Shown here piece after piece: positions 1 to 11,240 of a DNA stretch of 64,000 bases. The stretch is from Cryptomeria japonica (lineage: Eukaryota > Streptophyta > Pinopsida > Cupressales > Cupressaceae). The stretch is from assembly GCF_030272615.1 (NCBI RefSeq), contig NC_081411.1:37452640-37516639 (forward strand). Direction: 5' to 3'. Numbering within the stretch: the stretch's first letter is position 1; each line of letters opens with the position of its first letter. Below the pieces are notes generated by a model, which ran no database searches, was not told where the DNA came from, and worked only from the letters and a program-made list of their open reading frames with translations. Both the position numbers and the translations under genes were made by a program.

Positions 1-24
1 CAATTTAGACCTCATTTCATCATT

Positions 25-96
25 TCATAATCTTAGGCGTAGCCTTCAATCCTCTTCTCATCATAATCTTAGGCGTAGCCTTCAAACCTCTTCTCA
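25..96. repeat. 36-bp tandem duplication
   Basis: Two adjacent 36-base copies differ at one position. Each starts TCATAATCTTAGGCG and ends in CCTCTTCTCA. A further partial start (TCATAATCTC) follows. It lies at the left edge of the hairpin satellite and looks like local slippage. Confidence 0.85.
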
Positions 97-129
97 TCAT
101 AATCTCACAACTATCCCTTTGCCTAGCTC

Positions 130-2225
130 AAACAAGGTGAAAAATAGGAGTTTCAAAGGATTTTGCCTTGGACCCTTTGGAAGGGTCAGGAGTGAAATTT
201 GCATTTTAAAACAAAATCTTCACATTTTGTGAGCACAACTTGCTCAAATGCATGCCTAAGGATGTTTCTAATCTCAATAAATACCTGGCTTGATGCAAAA
301 TTGGGAGCAAAATAGAGGTTTTAAGAATTTCGCTTTGGACCCTTTGGAAGGGTCAGGAGTGAAATTCTTTCTTAGGCTCAAATTCTATCATTTATCTACT
401 CCAAAATGCCTCCCAAGGCAAGAATACACTAGTATTGTCTCCACAAAGGCCTAGGAATCGATGTCTTGATCTCAATCATGAGCAAACTAGGTGATTTTAA
501 GAATTTCGCTCTGGACCCTTTGGAAGGGTCAGGAGCGAAATTCAAGATTTGCTTGTTTTCCTTCACCTAGATTCATTCTTCATACCTTGCTTTCCTTTGA
601 ATTTCAACTTTGGATCCCTCTCTCATTAAATCAACATTTTTTTGACCCCAAAGAAGGCCTAAAAGGAGAAATTTGCTCCTAATCATGGCCAAGGACAGGA
701 CCTTAGAGAATTTCACTTTGGACCCTTTGGAAGGGTCAGGAGTGAAATTCAAGATTTATCTCTATTCCTTCATATTTGATGGTCACAAGCTATTCAAAGG
801 TATGATTAAGGACATCTTCAATCTTAATTCACCTTGATCCACACTTGGCTTGACACAAAATTGAAAGAAAAAGGAGATTTTGGGAATTTCGCTTTGGACC
901 CTTCGGAAGGGTCAGGAGCGAAATTCATGTCTTGAGCTCATTTCTTCATTTTTTCAACTCCAATATACCTCAAAAGGAAATTACACGTCATTTCACTTCC
1001 ATCCACACCTTAAAAACCAAGGATTTTACCTCCTCCAAGGGGAAAATAGGTGTTTTCAAGAATTTTGCTCTGGACCCTTTGGAAGGGTCGAGAGTGAAAT
1101 TCAAGCTTTAGGACAAAATCCTTCACTCCTTCACATCCCATCACTTCAAAAGGTAAATACATGTTAATCCACTTCCAAATATGCCCAAGGAACTAAAATA
1201 TTGTCCTAAACAAGGAAGAAAATGAGGGTTATAGAGAATTTCGCTCTGGACCCTTTGGAAGGGTTAGGAGCAAAATTCTTGTTTTAGGTTGATTTCACAC
1301 ATATTCCATTCAATTCACCTTCAAACTTGATCAAACTCACTTCCCCTCACCACAATCAAGTCTATTTTCCATCCACTTAACTCAAAACAAGGTCTTTTCA
1401 ATGTCTTATGCAAAATAAAGGGTCAAATTGAGGATTTCGCTCTGGAAGGGTCAGGAGCGAAATTCATGATTTTGGGTTGATTTTCACTATTCCATCGCCT
1501 GAATCTACCTTTGAAAGGAAATAACACATCAAATTATTTCCACCCATGCCTTGGAAGTTAAAAACTTGGCCATAACAAGTAGCAACATAGTGGATATGTG
1601 AATTTCGCTCTGAACCCTTTGGAAGGGTCAGGAGCAAAATTTTCATTTTAGGCTCATTTCTCACTTTCTTTCTCCTTTCCATGCCTTGGACATAACTTCT
1701 CAAGCCTCCTTCCCTCATGATCAAGCAAATTTTCTCCTCAAGTTGGCATTTAGTTCAAGGTTTTGTGAAGAAATAGGGTCATACAAGAATTTCGCTCTGG
1801 ACCCTTTCGAAGGGACAAGAGCGAAATTCACCCTTTGGCTCAAATCCTGACATCATTTTAACATTTCTTCATCCAAACAAGTGAATTGCCTTCAATAATA
1901 CCAGGTACATGGATTAGTTCATAGTTAAGATCAATGTAGAGTGTCCTATAGAGGAATTCCCTCTAGACCCTTTGGAAGGGTCAGGAGCAAAATTCCTATT
2001 CTAGACTCAATTCACCTTGGATTCGACTTGACTTTGCCTTAGAATCAACCCTTTGATGCATTTCCTTTCATAACTTTGCAAATTCGCTCAACCACTCATT
2101 GAATTAGGTGAAATCTTAGGTCATTTGTGAAATTTCGCTCTGGACCCTTTGGAAGGGTCAGGAGTGAAATCAAAATTCACTTTAGACCCTTTGGAAGGGT
2201 CACGAGCAAAATTTGACATTTTAGC
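130..2225. repeat. ~176-bp satellite with conserved 43-nt hairpin core, 13 copies
   Basis: The core has outer arms GAATTTCGCTC and GAGCGAAATTC, inner arms GACCCTT and AAGGGTC, and a 3-base loop TGG. The GACCC element (or its remnant) falls at 171, 338, 514, 721, 897, 1073, 1249, 1444 (half copy), 1613, 1800, 1966, 2143 and 2185. Spacing is exactly 176 bp four times, otherwise mostly 166-207, and only 42 between the last two. The ~130-bp spacers are much more diverged, though they share pieces such as 'ggctcatttc'. Short reading frames across it are not convincing genes. The array may continue left of the window. Confidence 0.9.
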
Positions 2226-2240
2226 CTCTCCGTCAAGATT

Positions 2241-2396
2241 CATATATGGAATATAACATTTAAGTATAAGTGACATTTCCTTATATCTTTCTTCTTTTAC
2301 TTTAAGTTATATTCCATATATATTGTCAGGATGTTTGAGAGTGGTTTTGGACCTCCAGGAGTTATAATGCAAAATCTAGTTTTTGGAGGATTCTTC
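2241..2396 (+). repeat. Stem-loop module shared with the foldback element at 18.2 kb
   Basis: An imperfect stem-loop with arms ATATATGGAATATAAC and GTTATATTCCATATAT encloses AAGTGACATTTCC. A tail follows containing CAGGATGTTTGAGA and GGAGTTATAAT. The same order of motifs is found at 18191-18352, roughly 80% alike by eye over ~155 bp. The satellite lies to the left of the module here, and the AT array lies to its right in the other copy. Confidence 0.75.
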
Positions 2397-4195
2397 AATT
2401 TTCTAGACTTAGTGAAATTTTAGGATCAGGATGCCATCCCAGACGACGCCAAATTTCAGGACATTTGAAGATCAGGATGACATTCCAGACTTCTCAAGGC
2501 GAATTCGCTTTGGCCTTGATGTAAGGGATGGGACCTACGAGGACATTATGCATTCAACCAAAGTTTGATTTAGCAACTTGAAGTGTGACCAGATAGTACA
2601 CAAAAAACACCCTAGGAATGATATAAATTACCCCTAATCACTCAATTGACCCAACCTCTTGAGTAGATCCCCTTGACTCAAGTAGAGCCTGCTATCCTAA
2701 TGAGCCCCCTGGCGACCCTTCAAATGCAAAAGGTCAATAGACAAGAACTTAGAAGACCAAGAAAACTAACCCTTGAAATCAAAAGGTAGGGGTCCCTATT
2801 TGCAATGGGGTGATATGTGAATACATCACAACACAGCCGTTCACATGTTCTATCTTTTCAAAGAAGTCAACAAAGTTCAAAAAATATTTTTTATAATAAA
2901 AATGTAAATTACAACTAATATTTTTGATATTTTTTCCTTCCAATTGAACTATTTATCTTTTCCAATACTTTAATTTAACTTTCCATTTTTTTGCATTTCT
3001 TCTCGCACTATATATTTTCACACATTCAATTTTATTTTTCTTTCTTTTCTCTTTTACTTACCCTCCCCATTGGAACAAATAGTTGAATCATTATACGATT
3101 AGAAAACAACTAGTTATGTATTAATGACAATTATTTTCAAGGCCTTCATACAACTGCACTCTTCCACAATTTGAAATGATTTACCACTAACATTATATCG
3201 TTTCAAGTGTAAGCTTTAAAAAAGACTACAACCTTCATCAAATGTTATAAACATTTTATGAAAATTATGATCACCCTTGTTCTTCAATCGAGTGCCAATA
3301 ATAGCCATATATAGGCTTTCTTCTAAAGCTACAATCTCTTCCCACTTGGATTTTTTCACATGCATTTTTCAATCTCAAAATGACATTTTTCTTGCAATCA
3401 TTAATCTCTTAAAAATTTGTGATTCTTGGCAATCATTTTCCTTGTCCTTATTCAACTAGCTTATCTCTTATGGTTTAAAATTATTATGACTCCATCTTTC
3501 AAAAGGAAACTAACATAAGAAAGATAATGATTTGTCTACACTCTCTTCTTTCACCTTAAACAACCTAATAATTTTGAAGATAATGATTTGACACTTTAAG
3601 CATTAGAATATGATTGAAAAAAGATATAATATAGTAGTGGGAAAATCAATAAAAGTAAAAATACTTACATGCATAACTGTAGCTTGTTCATTTTGAACTC
3701 AAATTTGACCCTTCAAGATATAAATATGGTTTGTTATTTCCTGCCTGCAGGAAATTATAGCCCAGGCAGCGATGCTTAAATTGTTATTAATCCGTTTACA
3801 TTCAACCAATCAAAGTGCCAGAATTCTTTGCCTAAATTTGTTTTTGAATATTTGTTAGGTACAAGTTGCATATATTTTATGCAAAATATTGATTCAAAAT
3901 ATTTTGGCAATGTTTCATTGGCATAGCAGATGGTTGCCAGGAGGGTTCGCAGATACCAACGAGAAAGAACGCACATAAAACTATGTCTGTGTCAGTGCGT
4001 TGCAGGTCATTATTAATATGGCTAACAACAATGAAATAACAGGGATTTTCAAGAACAAGATGGCATCCGTTCATATAGCCATATGTCTTGCGTGTGCTTC
4101 CATATTTTGGATACTTGTCTGGATGTGGTGAACACCGAAGAAATAGCGAGAAGCAATGTGAACTATTTGAGAATGGCTATTTGTTTTTCTAGGCC
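2397..4195. other. Non-genic stretch; probable tail of a repeat to ~2830
   Basis: Up to about 2830 the sequence has moderate GC and reads like retroelement non-coding tail (repeated 'caggatg..att/cccagac' phrases). I could not find its end or target duplication. From 2830 to 4195 it is AT-rich with only short frames and nothing recognisable. Confidence 0.4.
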
Positions 4196-7100
4196 CGTGA
4201 AGGCATAGGCATCCCTGTTTCTGTTTTCGAAGAAAAAAGACAGGGCAGTAGTGAGAGAGGAGCTGCTTCAATAAATTGCGCCCTTAGACAGAGGAGCTAA
4301 CGCTACTCCTGATGATCAGTACCGAGTTGAAAAGGTTAGTTCTTAAACGATGATTCTTCGTAATATGTTGGCAATTGTTGAATTAATATTTCTTAACCAT
4401 TGCAGAGTATCTGAGTTTTTGGTTGTTAATCTGGAAATAGACATCTTAGAGCGCACTGACATGCTAATTTAATTAACACTACGATCAACAAATCAATATG
4501 GGAGCCTATGGATGATGGAAAGGGCCTGTTTTACGGAGGATGGGATAGCCTCATGATAGGGACACCCTTCCCAGTGTTTGTTTTATACTTTTAGTTGTGT
4601 AAATTTGTTATGAATTTTGTTTTGTGATGTTGTGGAGGGCTGCTTTTTTTTGTTTTAGGCAGGGGGTGGGAGAGTATGGCGGTTGCTTCCTTTTGGGGTT
4701 GTCTGATCCTACAGTCTACTCATAACTTGGTGGCTGCTTTCTATAGTTTCCAATGAAGCCTCAGAGAGTGAGGGTAAGAAAAGACCTCAACAAGCCAATC
4801 TATCAAAATCGCTCGCATTTTCTCATTTAGGTCTGATTGGAGAGGCATGAAATCTGGAGGAACGCAGCTAATGATCTATTATGAATTTTAAACTTTTAAA
4901 CTATTAGTAATTACTTCCAACCAGATACCAATCTGGAATATTAGAAAGTAACACTTTCTACCAAGAAAACCAAGGATTTAGTTGGTCTGTTGACAGAGTA
5001 TTAAGTACTTGACTTTCCCCACTCAAATGGATTAGAATGGTAAAACAAAGCACCGATCCTGGTTCAAATATAATACTTAATCGTTTTGAAATATTTATTT
5101 TCAAATATGCTATTTCTATAAGTGAAGATGCATATTTTTTAACACGCTTATTAATCCAAATTTTCTTGGCAATCTTCTATTAGACTGCATTCACGATTGC
5201 AGGATGTCAGAGATGGTTTTATGTTCTCTATGGAAGAGAACGCACGTCTCTCTAGATGTTGCTCTGTCAGAACATATAGCGCAGGTCCGTGTATTACAGT
5301 GGTGTAGGTTTTATAATACTTTTACCATGTTGAGTTGCATGTAAATTGTATGTGTGAGCAAAGAATGTACACAACTTTCTGTACCGGTTAGGACTGTTAA
5401 CAGACAAAAATAGTTTACATGGCCTATCTATGCTTCTCTGTATTTCATACATCCCTGTTAGTATAGTTGCAAAATTATTACATGTATTTTGTTCAAGTAA
5501 TTATTTTGTACAGTTAGCTGTGAAAAATTCTAGTAATAGCAGAGACAAGTATTTTGTTAAATTATTTAGCACAATTACTTGCAAAAAACCCTAATAAAGG
5601 CTTTCAATGTTCTAACTTATTCTGCTCATGTGGCTACATCAAAACTTTAATTTTCATTTTCTTCTACTTTATGCACTGCTTAATAATTTATAAACTATAA
5701 TTGAATTTTTTTATCTTTTAATTTTAATATATCCAAGTATTTGCAATAGACTTTGACAACCCTAATAAAATTTTGCTAGTTTGTTGAGGTATTCACTACA
5801 GTTTTCTACAATAAACCCTTCTTAAACACCAGTATTTTTCTATTCTTTGTCTGCATCTGCAAGAGAAGTTTTAATTCTGAGATAAATTTTGACATAAAAT
5901 TACTAAAGTGAACTGAGAATTTCCCTAAACACTAAGAAATGAAAAAATAGTTAAAGCTAGCTCTCTAGACAATATTGGGCTCCGTTCATGAAACACTAGT
6001 AACCCATATTTGCAGCAGGGGGTCAAAGTTATGTTGGCCATGAGTGTTTGATATCATGAAAGAAATATCGTTAGAACAAGGACCCTTATCATTAGAACAA
6101 ATACCTCGAGGAATTCTTCAGCATATGCCTCAGCAATTTGGGCCTTCAGCTGGTCCATTAAGTGTTCGTTGGAAATACAATACACCATATGCTGCTGTTA
6201 TGAACCAGGGCAGCATCTATCTGACTGAGAACCTCACTCCAAGTGAAACAATGATTACCTCCATGATAAGGGATAATGGGAGTTCATCATTAAAGCCACC
6301 TCCAATAAGGGAAAGATGATACAATCCTTTCCAACTCCTCCAATCAGCTACTGTCCCCAAAAGACAACCTGAAACCTTTGTGGTTTCATCATACCATGTA
6401 CCAAGGCTCAGCTGAAACTTATCAACTCCAAGTAAGTGCCTCACAGACCATTGATCATGCACACTTCAAATCTTGAAAAGTGAGCAGCTCCACACTCTGA
6501 TAATGTATCATGAGGTAGAAGTATCAATAGCTTCTCCAAGAATGTCCTCATGCTTAAACCAAGGTGAATCACCAATGCCCTCATCCATGTACACTACTTC
6601 ATAGGCTGGTCCAGAAAATGTAAGCTCTACCATGAAATCCTCTAGGAGAGATAACTCTTCAAATTCTCCACGAATGAACAAAGGTCCAACCACCAATTTG
6701 CTTATGTTGCCCTCTACATGAGTAGGTATAACACTAGTGACTGATCCACCTAGTGCATGCTCTACTATCTCATCTTCATCTATGTTTTCATCCTTCAATG
6801 GGTTCTCTAAAAGAAGGAACTCCTGGTCCTCATGATGTTTACAAACAAAAATATCTGAACCATACATCTTTCCATGTCCACACAAACATGAATGTTCCTC
6901 TTGTAAGTGTTGTCTTTCTTGGGCAGTCAACCACTTGGCCTTCCTATCTCTTTGAATCTTTTGATGTGTTGGTTACTTTCCTATTTATAGATTAATTTCC
7001 TTATATCTTAGGCAGCTTCACAACTGAAGTCATTATGATACATAATTTAGTTTTTTTAGTCTAATTCCTCAACACCTAGAGGGCCATTTGCACATGTATT

Positions 7101-7312
7101 TTTCAATTCAAGAAAGTTTTCTCTTAAGTGAGTTCTTTACTGCATTTGACTTCAATCTGCATATGGATTTGTATTTGTGTTTGAGGGTTTTATAAATGTA
7201 AGTACTGATTGCATTTTGTGTATTTTAGCTGGCCTCAGCAACTGGTCCTACCTGGACACCAATTCCCTTCACAGCAGTGAGTGAAGATATCAAAGAGGCA
7301 TCATCCATTTAA
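4196..7312 (+). other. Possible remnants of a multi-exon gene, unrecognised
   Basis: Several short stretches have splice-like borders on the plus strand. One ends GTTGAAAAG before a GTTAGT donor at 4335. A second is 5203-5284, after a TTGCAG-type acceptor and before GTCCGT, and is open in two frames. A third starts after TTTGCAG at 6016. The last, 7229-7312, follows ATTTTAG and reads 27 codons (including ATGPTWTPIPF) to TAA. The third stretch closes quickly in the frames that would continue the second, so no complete chain works. I do not recognise the protein. It could be a decayed host gene or chance. Confidence 0.18.
6508..6930 (-). CDS. Unrecognised 140-codon open frame
   Basis: An open frame of 140 codons, acidic overall, with Cys/His residues near the N-terminus (CLCGHG, CKHHED). 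No known domain is evident. Further open codons follow downstream in another frame at 6217-6462, so it may be part of a longer decayed protein, possibly retroelement-derived. It overlaps the weak exon traces on the opposite strand, and at most one of the two is real. Confidence 0.2.
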   Translation of the reverse strand: MTAQERQHLQEEHSCLCGHGKMYGSDIFVCKHHEDQEFLLLENPLKDENIDEDEIVEHALGGSVTSVIPTHVEGNISKLVVGPLFIRGEFEELSLLEDFMVELTFSGPAYEVVYMDEGIGDSPWFKHEDILGEAIDTSTS

Positions 7313-9037
7313 AAAATTAAAGAATCTGAAAGAGCTACAGACATAAAATTGATTATTATTATTATTCACTATGGACAAGACTTTATGAGGTACATTATAT
7401 TCTTGTTAACTCCATTAGATTATTTGGATAGGATAGTTTGATACTTATCACCTAAAATTTTGCAATGAAGCTTCAAAATTATTAAGGTGCTACTTTGGGG
7501 TCCATAATTGAAAACTTTCTTATTGCAAAAATGCAAACATTTGCTTTGTTGTATTTGCTTTAAGATTTAATTCTTCTCTATCTTAAGCTGATGCACTTTT
7601 CATACAACACTACATATTGGTCTAACAGACATAGCTCTATCCCATTGCAAACACAACCAAATTCCTAAAATGCAATATTGCAAAAAGGATTTTGTACAGA
7701 TACATAGATATGTTTTGATCTTTCATCCTATTTGGTCTTGTATACATAATTGTAGGGGTAAAGTTAGAGAAGATCTAAATAGACATCTAAGAGTTTCAAA
7801 ATATAAATATGTTTCTTTTTGCCTTGTTTGCTTCTTCTATTCTTGTTTTCGATAGAGTTTTCTCCTCTACTATACTTATGTTGGCGTTGTTCTTCCATGA
7901 TGAATAGTAGGGATAGTATCAACACTCCTTTCCTTTTCATGAGTGTGGGACGAAAGCGAAACTATGGTGACTAGTCACTACAGGGAGATTGGACAAGATA
8001 CGAGACCCTCTGTTCCATAGAGTTGCAAGATAATTCATTTTGTTAGGTTCAATATGGTGTAGATTCCAGTCAGGATTGTTATCATTATAGCCCTCAATAA
8101 TATGTATTCTTTGTACGTGCAAATATTAAGAAAACAATGATATTTTATTTCTGTCAGTTATTTAATGTTAGCTTGCTATTCATTAGCAAGCAGAATAATA
8201 TAGTATTGTATTGCTATTATACAAATTCATGTAGGTCAATGTTAAAAATTACGTGCCAAATACATAAACAAGTTACACAACACTAATACTCCAGACTTAG
8301 CTACTATATTCATGCATACACAAACACATCATGCAACAACAATACCAGAACTATTCTTCTAGCCTTTGGCAGGAACTTCACTGCTTGCAACTCTTGTTAC
8401 ATTAGCTAAGTGCACACTTTGGAGATCCGACATGTTGTAATTGATTGATTGACAATATTAAAAATGAGTAAACTTATTTGTAAGACTTAGATTTTTAATT
8501 TACCATTTTTTTCAACATGTTTCCTTCATCCCTCCGTGCAATATTCGTTATTCCAAAAAAAATCCAAATCCTCGCCTCTTGACTAAAGGCATTGACATGC
8601 AAATTCCACTTGTAATGATTTCCATTTTTTATCCTTTCAAGTTTTGCTAAGTGTGTTGTAGTTCTCTTTCATAGATGCCCCATACTTTGCATAAAAAAAG
8701 TAGGGCCTTTGATTTGATTAGACATCTTGAGTAAGTATTTCCAAGGTTACATGGGTTTAAATTTTATTTAAATTTTTGGAGGCCATTTCTTCCATGCTTC
8801 AGTTTAAAGATATTTATTTAAGAGGTGTGTCATTTCTTCATTGGTTTCTTAAGCTATATGGGGACTATGATTAATGATCTTGTATTTTCCATCATGCTAG
8901 TGTTAGAGAAAAATTAATTTGTTAATGTGCTTGAGATTGAGGTCCTTGATTTAGTCAAATATGCTTTCAAATTTTAAATTTATATTACAACCCCTTTCTT
9001 ATTCTTAAGATCTCTTGACAATGAATATTTTGTATTT
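7313..9037. other. Non-genic AT-rich stretch
   Basis: I see only short frames, simple AT-rich sequence and no repeat ends. There is no recognisable protein or RNA gene. Confidence 0.5.
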
Positions 9038-9195
9038 GATTGGTCACATCATTCAAGTGAGGCACATTTTTGGGAAAAGGAGATTATAATAATACATCAA
9101 CCCTCATAACACTAATGATTGGTCACATCATTCAAGTGAGGCACATTTTTGGGAAAAGGAGATTATAATAATACATCAACCCTCATAACACTAAT
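9038..9195. repeat. Perfect 79-bp tandem duplication
   Basis: The 79-base unit beginning GATTGGTCACATCATTC and ending AACACTAAT occurs twice in direct succession (9038-9116 and 9117-9195) with no difference that I can see. Perfect identity in otherwise decayed DNA implies a recent event or an assembly artefact. Confidence 0.95.
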
Positions 9196-9957
9196 ATGAC
9201 CCTTGTAATTCCAAATATTCCTTTCTAAACCATTTGAAAAGTTTTAGAAAGAGCTTTAAATCAATTTGGACGACAAAATTTAAATTACTAAGCAGGAAGA
9301 GAAGTTTCAATTTCTGATTTTGTATTACTTTTCATTTATATTTGACAATTTTAACTTAATTAAAAAGTTGTTTTTACATCATCACACTCTTTATATGAAT
9401 GATTTATATTTATTAGGAAATCTTATAAGTATGAAAATGGTTAACTAATTAATTTATTAGTAGCCCATACGTTAATATATGGGTGAAGAAAATTTCAAAG
9501 AAGTCTAAGTGTGTTTTATATTATTGATTTCCCTATCTCATAACTCACTTCTCTTCCTTCCTAGTTGTTTTAGTTTTTTATCAAAAGCCTAGACATCCTG
9601 AAGAGAATCTCTTCACATGTGTGGGAGATGTGTTAGGGCATGATTATTTCATTTCCAAGGTCTATTATGCATTATTTTGTTGTGAGAATAGATTTTTTTG
9701 GGAGGGAACTACAAATAGTAGTTTTTTAAATTTCATGATTTCTATTTTTGTGGTGGAATTCATTTGATGAATGAGCATGCATATTTTTTTTATCTAAAAA
9801 TTGAGTGTATTCACATGTATAAAATATTACATATAAATATGTAATAATTATTTGGTTGAATAAAAAATAATCAAGTGATTTATATTTGTTAGATGATTGA
9901 ACTAACTTTGTCTCTTTGTAATATGATTTGGTAAAATCAAGTGTAGCATCTTAAATT
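9196..9957. other. Non-genic AT-rich flank of element B
   Basis: No genes or repeats recognised. This is the sequence into which copia element B inserted. Confidence 0.5.
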
Positions 9958-9962
9958 GTAGG

Positions 9963-11184
9963 TGTTGACTATTCGACAAAATTGATTATGTGTTGCATTG
10001 ATGTCAATACTAGCTGTTTTGGTTGTCTGTCGGGTTTTGGTAGAGTGGTTGGATTGTGATATTGATCTGGAGATCATCTTCGGTATTCTCCGGTTTGTGG
10101 TATTGGTTTGGTTCGGAGGTTCATGTGATTCAGGTGTGTATCACATTCATTTGGTTTAGGATTTAGTGGCCCATAAGCTATCATATGCTCTGCTCTAGTA
10201 AGCCTTTTGGTTACCGGTAAGGGTTTTATCGACAAAGCTTTTGTTTAAAATATTTTGATGGATTTGATAAGTGGTGTTGGTGCAGCTTCTAGAAGGTTAT
10301 CAGGATACTTATGGTTATCATGTTCATGTTCTAGTTGATCAGTGGTGTTGCATTTCGCTTATGGTGACCTATTATAGGTATGGTGCTATTATGCTTAGGC
10401 TATGGACCGGTTTATGTAACATGTTGGTGGATGCTCTTGATGCGTTATCAGTTGGATTTATTGATTGGTTTATGTTGTTTCAGCCCTAGGCCGAATTGGA
10501 TTATCATTGGTTTGTGGGTTTATGTAATGGATTTATTGTGTTATCTTTTAGGTGGCCGGCCTAATTGTTTAGGTCCAAGGTTTGTATAAATATGATGTAA
10601 GATCTCTTTGTAGATCATGTATGGTATGGCATGGGTTATGGGATTATCTATGTGGAAATAAAGTTGTAATCATATGCAGAGATTTTGGTCGATCATAGGT
10701 GATCGAATTGGGTTTGTGTAAGAGGTTTTAGACCTCCTGTAGTGAGCTTAACCAGAACTGTACTTAGGCATAGGTGATGCTATTCTTGCAGTTCAATCTT
10801 CCTTCCCTATTGTAGTCCGGAGAACTTTTGTAGTCAGTGAGGCTCCTTTGTGATGTGCAGTGTGCTCTAGGTAGTGTGCCTTCCTACATGTGTAGGCCCC
10901 TTATTGTATTCACATACTTACTGCAAAAGTCTCATTTGACTATAGGTAGGCATCCCACCATGGTTTTTCCCTTTACCAATTTTTCCACGTACAAATCTTT
11001 GTGTTATGTGTTGTGGATGGATGGTAGATGTTATATAATTTATATTTGTGTTTAATTTCTATATGTGCTATTTCGGTATCTGGTTTATGCATTCCGGTAA
11101 AAGGTTTTAAGTGCTCAAATTTTCATAATCTTTTGACAACTGATTCACCCCCTCCCTCTCATTTGTCCACTGGTTATCCTAACA
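9963..11184 (+). repeat. 5' LTR of copia element B
   Basis: Starts TGTTGACT and ends CCTAACA, followed at once by the primer site. It carries the GGTTTTTCCC motif at about 10962 that recurs in the other copia LTRs of this window. Frames read across it are not genes. Confidence 0.9.
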
Positions 11185-11200
11185 ATTGGTATCAGAGCTT
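11185..11200 (+). other. Primer-binding site of element B
   Basis: ATTGGTATCAGAGC directly after the LTR matches the 3' end of initiator methionine tRNA, the usual primer for plant copia elements. Confidence 0.85.
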
Positions 11201-11240
11201 GGTCCTCTTTGCAGAAGCTTAACCGCTTGAAGAAGTTCCT

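Noticed and set aside
880-1167. 95-codon frame in the satellite
   Set aside because: The frame is an accident of the ~176-bp repeat and is not kept from unit to unit.
130-2225. Regularly spaced palindromic repeats resembling a CRISPR array
   Set aside because: The context is plant nuclear DNA, the spacing is ~176 bp, the spacers are related to one another, and there are no cas genes. It is a satellite.
10271-11222. Several plus-strand frames of 60-90 codons
   Set aside because: They fall within the 5' LTR of element B and are not conserved as frames in the 3' LTR.
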